64,000 nucleotides of DNA, taken from NCBI RefSeq assembly GCF_041916735.1, contig NZ_JAYRYY010000003.1, one strand, 5' to 3'. This stretch comes from Zoogloea sp016790385. GTDB taxonomy: Bacteria > Pseudomonadota > Gammaproteobacteria > Burkholderiales > Rhodocyclaceae. Both the position numbers and the translations under genes were made by a program. How positions within the stretch are numbered: the first letter of the stretch is position 1; each line of letters begins with the position of its first letter. Below the pieces are notes generated by a model that saw only the letters and a program-made list of their open reading frames with translations, ran no database searches and was not told where the DNA came from. Shown here piece by piece: positions 34,477 to 44,067 of the stretch.

Positions 34477-36180
34477 ATGCCCAAACTCCAGGCCGCACTC
34501 GGCTATGCATCCCTGACCGGCCCACGCCCCCGCAACGAGGACTTCTGCGGTGCGGTCACCCCGGAGGGTCCGGACCTGGAGAGCAAGGGCATCCTCGCCG
34601 CGGTGGCGGACGGTGTCGGCGGTCACGCCAACGGTCGTGAGGCCGCCGAATACACCGTCCGCGGCCTGCTGTCCGACTACTACGCCACCCCCGACACCTG
34701 GGCCGTCAACAAGTCACTCGACACCGTCCTCGACGCCCTCAACCGCTGGCTGGTGTCACACGCGGCGCGAAAGCGCGAAACCGTCGGGATGGCCACCACC
34801 CTCTCGGCCATTGTGTTGCGCGGACGCCGCTTCTACCTCGCCCATGTGGGCGATTCGCGCATTTACCGCCTGCGCAGTGGAAACCTGGAGCAACTCAGCA
34901 CTGACCACGTGTGGGAGCACCCGGAACTCGACAACGTCCTGTCCCGGGCAGTCGGCCTGGACGCACATCTATCCGTCGACTATGCCGACGGCGAGCTGGA
35001 GGCCGGCGACGTGTTCGCACTGATGAGCGACGGCGTTTGGAGCCCCCTCGGCGAGAAACGCATCGCTGATATCCTGCGTGCCGAAACCGACCCGCAGGAG
35101 GCCGCCTCCCGTCTGGCCATGAGCGCCGAGGATGGCGGCAGCCAGGACAACTGCACTGCGCTCGTGCTGCGCGTCGATGAACTCCCCCCCGACCGTCTGC
35201 GCGACAACATCTCCCGCCTCCATCGACTGCCTTTGCCACCGCGTCTGAAACCCGGACAGGAGATCGATGGGCTTGTCATCGACGCCCTCCTTCACGAGTC
35301 GATGGCCACCCTGCTATACCGCGTGCACGATGCCCAGGGTCAGGCCCGCGTGCTCAAAACGCTGTGCCCCGAACACGGCGATGCCGAATCCGCCGCCGCC
35401 CTGGCCCACGAGGAATGGCTCGCCAGACGGGTGAATGACGCCTGGTTTCCCCAGGTCATTCCCCACGCGGCGCGCAGCCACCTTTACTACCTGATGAGCT
35501 GGCACGAGGGCGCCACCCTGCGGGCCCGGCTTGACAACGGGCACCGCTTCGGCAGCGGTGAAACGGCCGAACTCGGCAGCCGCATTCTCAAGGGCCTTGC
35601 CGGGCTGCATCGCCTTTCCATCGTTCATCGGGACATCAAGCCCGACAACATCCACCTGGACAACGAGGGCCGCCTGCGCATCCTCGATCTGGGTGTGGCC
35701 GCGTCGGATGCCGCCGGCGGCGATGGGCAGAAATTCGGCGAGATCAACAACCCCGGCACCCCAAGCTACATGGCTCCGGAACTCTTTGGCCAGCGCAACA
35801 CAGGTGCCAATGAGCAGACCGACCTGTACGCGGTTGGCGTCACCCTTTACCAACTGCTTACACGCAAATACCCCTACGGCGAGATTGAGCCCTTCCAGAC
35901 ACCGAAATTCGGTGACCCTGTCCCCCCCACCCGCTACCGCCCCGATATTCCGGATTGGCTTGAGGCCGTGCTGCTCAAGGCTGTGGCCCGGGAACCCAAG
36001 GCCCGTTTCGAAACCGCCGAGGAGTTCCTGTTGGCCATCGAACGGGGAGCCCATCGCCCGCTTTCCGTTCCGCGCAAATCGCCCCTCCTCGCCCGCGACC
36101 CGCAGCTCGCCCTCAGGTTGCTGACGGCAGCATCTGTGACACTCAATATCTTTTTGCTTTATCTGTTGCTGGTACGCTAG
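34477..36180 (+). CDS. Bifunctional PP2C phosphatase / Ser-Thr protein kinase
   Basis: The 567-residue protein fuses a PP2C phosphatase (about 1-235) to a Hanks-type kinase (about 265-535) and ends in one transmembrane helix (about 545-567). PP2C metal residues are intact: Asp22 (RNED), Asp45 (DGVGGH), Asp185 (LMSDGVW) and Asp224 (SQDNC). In the kinase, Lys294, Glu312 or 313 and Asp386 (HRDIKPDN) are kept, the magnesium motif is DLG (404-406) instead of DFG, GTPSYMAPE marks the activation loop, and the glycine loop is degenerate. It starts 7 bp after the transporter, so it is expressed with nitrate assimilation. Its substrates are unknown; the transporter is the obvious candidate. Confidence 0.92.
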   Translation: MPKLQAALGYASLTGPRPRNEDFCGAVTPEGPDLESKGILAAVADGVGGHANGREAAEYTVRGLLSDYYATPDTWAVNKSLDTVLDALNRWLVSHAARKRETVGMATTLSAIVLRGRRFYLAHVGDSRIYRLRSGNLEQLSTDHVWEHPELDNVLSRAVGLDAHLSVDYADGELEAGDVFALMSDGVWSPLGEKRIADILRAETDPQEAASRLAMSAEDGGSQDNCTALVLRVDELPPDRLRDNISRLHRLPLPPRLKPGQEIDGLVIDALLHESMATLLYRVHDAQGQARVLKTLCPEHGDAESAAALAHEEWLARRVNDAWFPQVIPHAARSHLYYLMSWHEGATLRARLDNGHRFGSGETAELGSRILKGLAGLHRLSIVHRDIKPDNIHLDNEGRLRILDLGVAASDAAGGDGQKFGEINNPGTPSYMAPELFGQRNTGANEQTDLYAVGVTLYQLLTRKYPYGEIEPFQTPKFGDPVPPTRYRPDIPDWLEAVLLKAVAREPKARFETAEEFLLAIERGAHRPLSVPRKSPLLARDPQLALRLLTAASVTLNIFLLYLLLVR

Positions 36181-36262
36181 CGATCAAGAGGCCACGGGGG
36201 CCGTCCGTCAGCGGCGCCCGGCGAGTGCCCTCCGCCGCCAAGTACAGACAGAGATCGCCTGA

Positions 36263-38530
36263 TTGCTGAAGCCCGCATCACCTCCCGCTGTTCTCACCGT
36301 CCTCGATGACGAAACCAACAAGCGCATGCTCGTATTCATGGGCATGAGCTTGCTGATCCTGCTGGGGATCGCCACGACCCTCGCCTATTTCCTGGACGAT
36401 AGCGGCAATCCCATGCTGCTTTCCCCCGCACTCGTCTGTCTGTTGGCGGTATTCGCCTTGATCGGCGTTCGCATGGGCCACGCGGACACTGCCATTCAGT
36501 TCCTGATATGGGGCATTTGGATCGTCATCATCGCCTCGGCACCTTTCGGCAGCGGCAACCGAAGTGTCGGCATCGCCGGCATTCCGATGCTCATCCTGAT
36601 GCAGGGCTGGATGGCCGGCCCCCGTCAGGCAATCGCCATGACGGGGGCCACGGTCATGTCGCTGCTCGGCATCACCCTCCTGGAGCACTTCGGTTGGATG
36701 CCACCCGGCGGCCCCATCCCGCCCCTGTCGCGCTGGTTGATACTGAGCGCGGTGTTCATCATCTCGGGTTCTCTAACGGTGATTTCCCGACGTCTGTATA
36801 TCCGCCGTCTCGACGAGCAGAGCCGCCTGACGGCCACCCTCTCCATGGTCGCCGAACACAGCCCGGTCATGCTGGCGGCTGTGGATGGAGATGGTCGGTT
36901 CCGTTACGTCAACAGCAACTTCGCCAGCTTCTATGGCAAGACTCCGGAGACCCTGATCGGCGCCCCCGCCATCGAAACCCTGGGCTCGGACACGATCCGC
37001 AAAATCCGCCAAACCCTTCTCCGGAACACGGGGGCGGGCGCCTTCCAGACCCAGACAGCCTCCGAACGCTGGCTGGAGATCACTGCCCGGAGAGCCGACT
37101 GCCTGGCCCGCAACGACGATGGGTATTACGCCATCCAGCGCGACGTCACCGACGAAGTCCGCTCCGCCGAGCAGATCAACTTCTTGGCCTATCACGATGC
37201 CCTAACCGGCCTTCCCAACCGCGCGCTGATGCTCGACCGCTTGCGTCAGGCCATCATTCGCGGTGCGCGGGAAGACAGCCTTGTGGCGGTGTGCTACGTG
37301 GATCTGGACGGTTTCCGGCGACTCAACGACACCTGGGGGCACTCCGCCGGCGATGCGGCGCTCGTCCACGCCGCCTCCCGCCTGCAGGAATGCGTGCGCG
37401 CTTCCGACACTGTGGCTCGCCTCGGCAGTGATGAATTCGTGGTGCTGATGGGAGGGATCGAAGACCGTGAGGAAATCCGTGGCACGGTCGACCGGCTACT
37501 CCACGCCGTGGCGCGTCCGTTCCCCATCGGCGACGATCAAGCGCTTGCCATCACGGCAAGCATCGGTGTAGCCGTCTGCCCCTTCGATGGTTCAGAGCCC
37601 GACACGCTTCTGCGCAACTCCGACCGCGCGATGCTGATGGCCAAACAATCCGGACGCAACCGGATCAGGCTGTTCGACACCGAGCTGGAACAGCGCGCCC
37701 AAACCCTCCATCAAATGTCCGCGCGCGTCGACAAAGGTCTCGCCGACGGCGAGTTCGTCCTCTACTACCTGCCCACCGTCAACATGCGTGAAGGCACGGT
37801 CACCGGCGTCGAAGCACTGGTCCGCTGGGTGCGCCCCGAGGACGGACTGACCCTGCCGGCCGAGTTCCTGCCCTATCTGGAGGGCGGCCCCATTGCCATT
37901 CGCCTCGGCCAATGGGTTCTGGACGAAACGCTCTCCCAGATGAGCCGCTGGGCGCGCCTCGGACTGAAACTGCCTGTCAGCGTCAACATCTCCAGTCATC
38001 ATCTCCATACTGCCGGCTTCACCGAGCACCTCATGCAGCGCCTTGAGGCCCACCCGGAGATACCCCCGGGGCACCTGGAAATCGAGACGCCGGAATCCAC
38101 CGTGACGGAAGATATGGAGAGCGCCGCGCGGATCATCCGTGACAGCACCGCCCTCGGTGTCGGCTTTGCCCTGGACGACTTCGGCACCGGTTATTCGTCC
38201 CTCACCCATTTTCGTCGCCTTCCCGCGGGTACGTTGAAGATCGACCAATCCCTGGTGCGCAACATCCTGAACGACAAGGAATATCTGGCCTCCGTCAGGG
38301 GCCTGGTGACCCTCGCCCACAGCTTCGGCCGGCGGATCGTTGCTGAAGGAACGGAGACCATCGAACACGGAACGGCACTTCTGGCCATCGGCTGCGAGCA
38401 CGCCCAAGGATATGGCATTGCCCACCCCATGCCGGGCGACGCCGTACCGGCCTGGGTTGCCCATTGGCAATCCCCCGCCCCCTGGCTTTACGCACCCACC
38501 CCCGCACCTAATCACAACAGGCGGACATAG
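36263..38530 (+). CDS. Membrane-anchored PAS-GGDEF-EAL cyclic-di-GMP protein
   Basis: The 755-residue protein has about five N-terminal transmembrane helices (about 20-190), a PAS domain (about 200-300), a GGDEF domain (about 310-465) and an EAL domain (about 475-740). The GGDEF signature is GSDEF, often linked to loss of cyclase activity. The EAL domain keeps EALVRW, DDFGTG, KID and AEGTET but the usual YYQP is YYLP. I therefore favour a phosphodiesterase, perhaps with a GTP-sensing GGDEF. The start is TTG at 36263, directly after an in-frame TGA; an ATG 21 codons on is the only alternative. Confidence 0.88.
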   Translation: MLKPASPPAVLTVLDDETNKRMLVFMGMSLLILLGIATTLAYFLDDSGNPMLLSPALVCLLAVFALIGVRMGHADTAIQFLIWGIWIVIIASAPFGSGNRSVGIAGIPMLILMQGWMAGPRQAIAMTGATVMSLLGITLLEHFGWMPPGGPIPPLSRWLILSAVFIISGSLTVISRRLYIRRLDEQSRLTATLSMVAEHSPVMLAAVDGDGRFRYVNSNFASFYGKTPETLIGAPAIETLGSDTIRKIRQTLLRNTGAGAFQTQTASERWLEITARRADCLARNDDGYYAIQRDVTDEVRSAEQINFLAYHDALTGLPNRALMLDRLRQAIIRGAREDSLVAVCYVDLDGFRRLNDTWGHSAGDAALVHAASRLQECVRASDTVARLGSDEFVVLMGGIEDREEIRGTVDRLLHAVARPFPIGDDQALAITASIGVAVCPFDGSEPDTLLRNSDRAMLMAKQSGRNRIRLFDTELEQRAQTLHQMSARVDKGLADGEFVLYYLPTVNMREGTVTGVEALVRWVRPEDGLTLPAEFLPYLEGGPIAIRLGQWVLDETLSQMSRWARLGLKLPVSVNISSHHLHTAGFTEHLMQRLEAHPEIPPGHLEIETPESTVTEDMESAARIIRDSTALGVGFALDDFGTGYSSLTHFRRLPAGTLKIDQSLVRNILNDKEYLASVRGLVTLAHSFGRRIVAEGTETIEHGTALLAIGCEHAQGYGIAHPMPGDAVPAWVAHWQSPAPWLYAPTPAPNHNRRT

Positions 38531-38577
38531 CCCAGCCTCGAAACGGGATTGACACGGTCGGCCTTTGGCTGAAGGGG

Positions 38578-38600
38578 AACCCGCTTTACAATAGCGGGTT
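38578..38600 (+). promoter_or_regulatory. Dyad enclosing a -10 box, before ychF
   Basis: AACCCGCT and AGCGGGTT are perfect 8-bp inverted arms, and the 7-nt loop TTACAAT contains a TACAAT -10 hexamer (38587-38592), with TTGGCT 16 bp upstream. It can be the ychF promoter with an overlapping operator, or a terminator for the gene before it (TT follows but no real T-run). Confidence 0.5.
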
Positions 38601-38644
38601 TTCCGGCACGCTCGGCCGGAAGCCCTGCACATCAAAGGAACCCC

Positions 38645-39736
<1,092 letters not shown>

Positions 39737-39754
39737 TCGCCTCGATCCGTCCGT

Positions 39755-39789
39755 AAAAAAGGGGAGCCATCCGGCTCCCCTCTCTTTTT
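39755..39789. terminator. Bidirectional terminator between ychF and tatC
   Basis: GGGGAGCC and GGCTCCCC pair around a 4-nt loop, with an A-run on the left and TCTCTTTTT on the right. It can terminate ychF on the plus strand and tatC on the minus strand. Confidence 0.9.
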
Positions 39790-39810
39790 GTGAACTTCAC
39801 ACAATGCGCC

Positions 39811-40548
39811 TCACTCGGTCACGGCATCAGCCCGCGTCTTGGTCACGAAGCGCGCCAGGAAGATTCCCAGCTCGTAAAGCAGGCACATGGGGATTGCCAG
39901 CATCAGCTGGGACACCACATCGGGTGGGGTGACCACAGCTGCGACAACGAAGGCGCCGACGATCACGTAAGGGCGTGCTTCCTTCAGTTTGGCCACATCC
40001 ACGATACCCAGCTTGGTGAGCACGATCACGATGACCGGCACCTCGAAGGTGATGCCAAAGGCGAGGAACATGGACATCACGAAGGAAAGATATTGCTCGA
40101 TGTCCGGCGCCGGGGTGATGCTCTTGGGCGCAAACTGGGCGATGAAGGTGAACACCGTCCCGAACACAAAGAAATAACAAAAAGCCATGCCGGCGAGAAA
40201 GAGAACGGTGCTGCCAACCACCAGCGGCAGACCGAGACGCTTCTCATGGGCATACAGCCCGGGCGCAATGAAGCTCCAGGCCTGATAGAGCACATAGGGT
40301 AGCGCGATCACGAAAGCCACCATGAGGGTGACCTTCATGGGCACAAAAAAGGGCGTAACCACACCGGTGGCGATCATCCTCGTGCCCTCAGGCAATGCCT
40401 GCATCATCGGATGAGCAAGGATGTCGTAGATGTCGCCCGCCCAGGGCATCAGCCCGGCAAAGATGATGATCACCGCCACGACCGCCCTCAGGAGGCGGTC
40501 ACGCAGTTCGACCAGATGGGAAATGAAGGTATCTTCCTGGGCACTCAT
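39811..40548 (-). CDS. tatC: Twin-arginine translocase subunit TatC
   Basis: TatC is the six-helix core of the Tat receptor that binds twin-arginine signal peptides. The 245-residue protein shows the N-terminal HLVELRDRLLRAV motif, helices across the length and the FGITFEVPV segment in helix 4. It overlaps the 3' end of tatB by 4 bp. Confidence 0.97.
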   Translation of the reverse strand: MSAQEDTFISHLVELRDRLLRAVVAVIIIFAGLMPWAGDIYDILAHPMMQALPEGTRMIATGVVTPFFVPMKVTLMVAFVIALPYVLYQAWSFIAPGLYAHEKRLGLPLVVGSTVLFLAGMAFCYFFVFGTVFTFIAQFAPKSITPAPDIEQYLSFVMSMFLAFGITFEVPVIVIVLTKLGIVDVAKLKEARPYVIVGAFVVAAVVTPPDVVSQLMLAIPMCLLYELGIFLARFVTKTRADAVTE

Positions 40549-41075
40549 GAGGGGGTTTTCCGGCCTTCAGGCGCAGGGGCATCGAAGTTCAGGCCAAGCT
40601 GGGGCTCGGGCTCGGCAGGCTCACCGCTCGTGGATACCGGCACCTCCGCAAAGGCCGGCGCACCGGCATGGCTGTCCGCCTCTGCCAACTGCCGGTCGAG
40701 GGCGGCCGAATGCTCGGCGTCCGCGACGGCGGCCTGGGTCTCAGCAGCCGGGTTGCGGATGCTGTTTTCCAGATCCGCAACCGCAGAGGAGGCTGACTGC
40801 AACGACGAGGACAGACCGCCTTCGACGCTCGCCATCTCGCTGCGCACTGTACCCTCGAAATTCATCGCCGCCTTGCGCGCCTCTTCCTGGAGCTTCTTCA
40901 GCTCGTCGAGCTGCATCTCCCGATTGATGTCCGACTTCACGTCGGAGACGTAGCGCTGAAGACGGCCCAGCAGGTGCCCGGTGGTCCGAGCCACCTTGGG
41001 CAGCCGCTCGGGACCGAGCACGAGCAATGCCACAATCCCGATGACCATGAGTTCCGAAAAACCGATGTCGAACAT
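40545..41075 (-). CDS. tatB: Sec-independent translocase subunit TatB
   Basis: The 176-residue protein has the TatB N-terminus (MFDIGFSELMVIGIVALLVLGPERLP), an amphipathic helix and a long, disordered acidic tail. It works with TatC as the substrate receptor. A terminator-like hairpin separates it from tatA. Confidence 0.95.
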   Translation of the reverse strand: MFDIGFSELMVIGIVALLVLGPERLPKVARTTGHLLGRLQRYVSDVKSDINREMQLDELKKLQEEARKAAMNFEGTVRSEMASVEGGLSSSLQSASSAVADLENSIRNPAAETQAAVADAEHSAALDRQLAEADSHAGAPAFAEVPVSTSGEPAEPEPQLGLNFDAPAPEGRKTPS

Positions 41076-41125
41076 CCGCTTCGCCTAAAGTTGAGATACG
41101 CCGGGACGGCGGGGCGGCGGAAACG

Positions 41126-41150
41126 AAAAAGGGGCAAGCCTGCCCCTTTT
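41126..41150 (-). terminator. Hairpin with T-run between tatA and tatB
   Basis: GGGGCA pairs with TGCCCC around a 4-nt loop; the minus-strand transcript has five Us after it. It lies 24 bp after the tatA stop and 51 bp before the tatB start, inside the his-hinT-tat run, so it is expected to let only part of the transcripts pass into tatBC. Confidence 0.75.
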
Positions 41151-41173
41151 CCGCGCCTGCCGCGGGTCCGGGA

Positions 41174-41401
41174 TCAGGACTTGTTCTTCTCCCGAGCTTC
41201 GGCGTCGATGGTCTGGCCGCTGCCGCTGGCGATCTTCTGACTGGCGTCCGTACTGCCTTGCTCGGCTTCTTTCATACCGTCCTTGAAGCCTTTCACCGCG
41301 CCACCCAGATCCTGCCCGATGTTACGCAGCTTCTTGGTGCCGAACACGAGCATGACGATCACCAATACGATCAGCCAGTGCCAAATGCTGAAGGAACCCA
41401 T
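41174..41401 (-). CDS. tatA: Sec-independent translocase subunit TatA
   Basis: The 75-residue protein has the TatA signature: one transmembrane helix (HWLIVLVIVMLVFGTKKL), an amphipathic helix with FG...KKLRNIGQDLG, and a short hydrophilic tail. TatA forms the pore oligomer. It starts 16 bp after hinT. Confidence 0.96.
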   Translation of the reverse strand: MGSFSIWHWLIVLVIVMLVFGTKKLRNIGQDLGGAVKGFKDGMKEAEQGSTDASQKIASGSGQTIDAEAREKNKS

Positions 41402-41417
41402 TCAAATCTCCTTGAAA

Positions 41418-41765
41418 CTACCGTTTAAGCATCGGCCCGACCGGCTCTTGCCCACCTACGACGTGCATGTGCACGTGCATGACTTCCTGCCCGCCGACAC
41501 GTCCGGTGTTGATGATGGACCGAAAGCCGTCGGTGCTGCCTTGATCGACAGCAATCTGGTTGGCAAGCACCAGCATGCGCCCCAAGGTTTCAGTGTCGGC
41601 CTCGGTGGCATGGGCCAAGGAGGTGATGTGCTTTTTGGGAATCACCAGAACATGCACCGGACGCTGGGGCTGGATGTCCTTGAAGGCCAGCACCAGATCG
41701 TCCTCGAACACCTTGGCGGCCGGAATCTCACCCCGCACGATACGGCAGAACAGGCAGTCGTGCAT
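41418..41765 (-). CDS. HIT-family nucleotide hydrolase (HinT-like)
   Basis: The 115-residue protein has the histidine triad HVHMHVVGG (residues near 98-104) and the N-terminal CLFCRIVRGEIP zinc or structural segment. HinT proteins hydrolyse aminoacyl-AMP and related phosphoramidates. It lies between hisE (12-bp gap) and tatA (16-bp gap), the usual place in betaproteobacteria. Confidence 0.95.
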   Translation of the reverse strand: MHDCLFCRIVRGEIPAAKVFEDDLVLAFKDIQPQRPVHVLVIPKKHITSLAHATEADTETLGRMLVLANQIAVDQGSTDGFRSIINTGRVGGQEVMHVHMHVVGGQEPVGPMLKR

Positions 41766-41777
41766 CAGACACTTCCC

Positions 41778-42104
41778 TTACTTGGCGGTTCGCGATTTCT
41801 TCTCGTCGATACCCGAAACACCCTCGCGGCGACGGAACTCGGCAAGCACGTCGTCGACCGACAACCCGAAGTGATGCAGGAGGATCATGGTATGGAACCA
41901 CACGTCGGTGACTTCCCAGACCACGTGGAGCAAATCCTTGTCCTTGGCCGCCATGATGGTTTCGGCGGCTTCCTCGGCAACCTTCTTGCAGATCGCGTCC
42001 GTGCCCTTATGGAAGAGGCCGGACACGTAGGACGACTCCGGGTCGGCATCCTTGCGCGCAACAAGGGTCTCGGACACACGGTGCAGCACTTCGATATCGA
42101 TCAT
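41778..42104 (-). CDS. hisE: Phosphoribosyl-ATP diphosphatase
   Basis: The 108-residue enzyme of histidine synthesis (step 2) has the MazG-like EE..E pattern (KKVAEEAAETIMAAKDKD and EVTDVWFH). It overlaps hisI by 4 bp. HisE and HisI are separate proteins here, as is common in beta- and alphaproteobacteria. Confidence 0.96.
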   Translation of the reverse strand: MIDIEVLHRVSETLVARKDADPESSYVSGLFHKGTDAICKKVAEEAAETIMAAKDKDLLHVVWEVTDVWFHTMILLHHFGLSVDDVLAEFRRREGVSGIDEKKSRTAK

Positions 42105-42505
42105 TTGTAGATTTCCTTCGGGTCTTTGAGAACCGGGTCGACAGCCGACCAGCTGCCGTCGGAGAGGTATTTCTGGAAGAAGCAGCTGCGCCGCCCGGTG
42201 TGACAGGCAATGCCGCCCACCTGCTCGATCTTCAGAAGCACCACGTCGTTATCGCAATCGATACGGATTTCGCGGATCTTCTGGGTGTGGCCGGACTCTT
42301 CGCCCTTGTGCCACAGTCTGCCGCGGGACCGTGAGAAGTATACGGCTTCACCTGTTTCAACCGTTCGCGCGAGGGCGTCGCGGTTCATCCAGGCAAACAT
42401 GAGCACATCGCCGGTGGCTGCATCCTGGGCGATGGCCGGGATCAGGCCGTCCTTGTCCCAAAGCAGTTCGTCCAGCCAGGCCGTGTTGTTTGGTGTGGCG
42501 CTCAC
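42101..42505 (-). CDS. hisI: Phosphoribosyl-AMP cyclohydrolase
   Basis: The 134-residue enzyme (step 3 of histidine synthesis) has FAWMNRDAL, SRSRGRLWHKGEESGH and the metal-binding IDCDNDVVLL and CHTGRRSCF segments. It overlaps hisF and hisE by 4 bp at each end, which suggests translational coupling. Confidence 0.97.
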   Translation of the reverse strand: MSATPNNTAWLDELLWDKDGLIPAIAQDAATGDVLMFAWMNRDALARTVETGEAVYFSRSRGRLWHKGEESGHTQKIREIRIDCDNDVVLLKIEQVGGIACHTGRRSCFFQKYLSDGSWSAVDPVLKDPKEIYK

Positions 42506-43260
42506 AGACGCACCTCAATGCCCCGTGCCCGCATCAGCTCCTTGGCCTCGCGCACCGTGTGTTCGCCGAAATGGAAGATGCTGGCGGCCAGCACCGCGTC
42601 GGCACGGCCCTGGGACACACCGTCGGCCAGATGGTCCAGGCTACCCACGCCGCCACTGGCGATCACCGGGATGGACACCGCGTCCGACACGGCGCGGGTG
42701 AGACCAAGATCAAAGCCGTTCTTGGTGCCATCACGGTCCATGCTGGTGAGCAGAATCTCTCCGGCACCCAGAGACTCCACCCGGCACGCCCACTCGATCA
42801 CATCCAGGCCGGTACGGTTGCGCCCGCCGTGGGTAAACACTTCCCACTTGCCCGGGGCGACCTGCTTGGCATCAATGGCAACGACGATGCACTGGCTGCC
42901 CACCTTGCCGGAAGCGTCGGCCACCACCTGGGGGTTATTCACGGCCGCAGTGTTGATGCTGACCTTGTCGGCACCGGCGTTAAGGAGTCGACGCACATCG
43001 TCGACAGTCCGCACACCACCACCGACGGTGAGCGGGATGAAGACCTGCTCGGCCACCTGCTCAACCACATGCAGGATGATATTGCGGTCGTCGGAGCTGG
43101 CGGTGATGTCGAGGAAGGTGATCTCATCGGCGCCCTGTTCGTCGTAGCGGCGGGCCACTTCAACGGGATCGCCGGCATCGCGCAGTTCGACGAAGTTGAC
43201 ACCTTTGACAACACGTCCGGCACTGACGTCGAGGCAGGGGATGATGCGCTTGGCGAGCAT
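42502..43260 (-). CDS. hisF: Imidazole glycerol phosphate synthase, cyclase subunit
   Basis: The 252-residue TIM barrel starts MLAKRIIPCLDV with the catalytic Asp in DV; the second catalytic Asp is in LLTSMDRDGT. It pairs with the amidotransferase HisH, encoded two genes upstream. It starts 3 bp after the hisA stop. Confidence 0.97.
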   Translation of the reverse strand: MLAKRIIPCLDVSAGRVVKGVNFVELRDAGDPVEVARRYDEQGADEITFLDITASSDDRNIILHVVEQVAEQVFIPLTVGGGVRTVDDVRRLLNAGADKVSINTAAVNNPQVVADASGKVGSQCIVVAIDAKQVAPGKWEVFTHGGRNRTGLDVIEWACRVESLGAGEILLTSMDRDGTKNGFDLGLTRAVSDAVSIPVIASGGVGSLDHLADGVSQGRADAVLAASIFHFGEHTVREAKELMRARGIEVRL

Positions 43261-43263
43261 GGA

Positions 43264-44013
43264 TCAGTCGTCGGTTTCGGCGAGCTCGTCGGCGCGGGCC
43301 TGGGCCGCGGCAAAATCGAGGGTGCCTTCATAGATGGCCCGGCCGGTGATGGCGCCGGTGATACCTTCGGACTCGACGGCACACAGGGCTTCCACGTCAC
43401 CGATGGCGGCGATGCCACCGCTGGCAATCACGGGAATGCGCAGAGCCTGGGCCAGCCGCACGGTGGCTTCGATATTCACGCCCGAGAGCATGCCGTCACG
43501 GCCGATATCGGTGTAGATCACACCTTCCACACCGTAGTCCTCGAACTTCTTCGCCAGATCGACAACGTCATGGCCGGTAAGCTTGGACCAGCCATCCACC
43601 GCCACCTTGCCGTCCTTGGCGTCCAGCCCGACGATGATGTGGCCCGGAAAGGCGCTGCAAGCGTCGTGAAGAAAACCGGGGTTCTTGACCGCCGCGGTGC
43701 CGATGATGACGTAGCTCAAGCCGGCGTCCAGGTAGCGCTCGATGGTATCCAGATCGCGGATACCGCCACCGAGCTGCACCGGGATCTCGTCGCGCACTTC
43801 CGAGAGGATGGCCTTGATGGCGCCACCGTTCTTGGGCTTGCCGGCAAAGGCACCGTTGAGGTCCACTAGATGCAGGCGTCGGGCACCCTGATCAATCCAG
43901 TGACGGGCCATTGCGCCGGGATCTTCGGAAAAGACCGTGGCGGCGTCCATTTCGCCTTGTTTCAGGCGCACGCAGTGACCGTCCTTGAGGTCGATAGCGG
44001 GAATCAGCAGCAT
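43264..44013 (-). CDS. hisA: ProFAR isomerase
   Basis: The 249-residue TIM barrel has MLLIPAIDLKDGHCVRL with the catalytic Asp and the second Asp in IYTDIGRDGM. It isomerises the aminoaldose ProFAR to PRFAR, just before the HisFH step. A 54-bp gap separates it from hisH. Confidence 0.97.
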   Translation of the reverse strand: MLLIPAIDLKDGHCVRLKQGEMDAATVFSEDPGAMARHWIDQGARRLHLVDLNGAFAGKPKNGGAIKAILSEVRDEIPVQLGGGIRDLDTIERYLDAGLSYVIIGTAAVKNPGFLHDACSAFPGHIIVGLDAKDGKVAVDGWSKLTGHDVVDLAKKFEDYGVEGVIYTDIGRDGMLSGVNIEATVRLAQALRIPVIASGGIAAIGDVEALCAVESEGITGAITGRAIYEGTLDFAAAQARADELAETDD

Positions 44014-44067
44014 AAGAGAGGGTGGTAGAGGAGTTGAAACGAGGCTGCGGGATGAAAAGAACCGGCG

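Noticed and set aside
33234..34484. Minus-strand open frame opposite the NNP transporter
   Set aside because: The translation is Gly/Asp/His-rich and hydrophilic, as expected from the complement of a membrane protein gene.
38549..38554. TTGACA as -35 box for ychF
   Set aside because: It is 32 bp from TACAAT, much too far; TTGGCT at 16 bp is the better partner.
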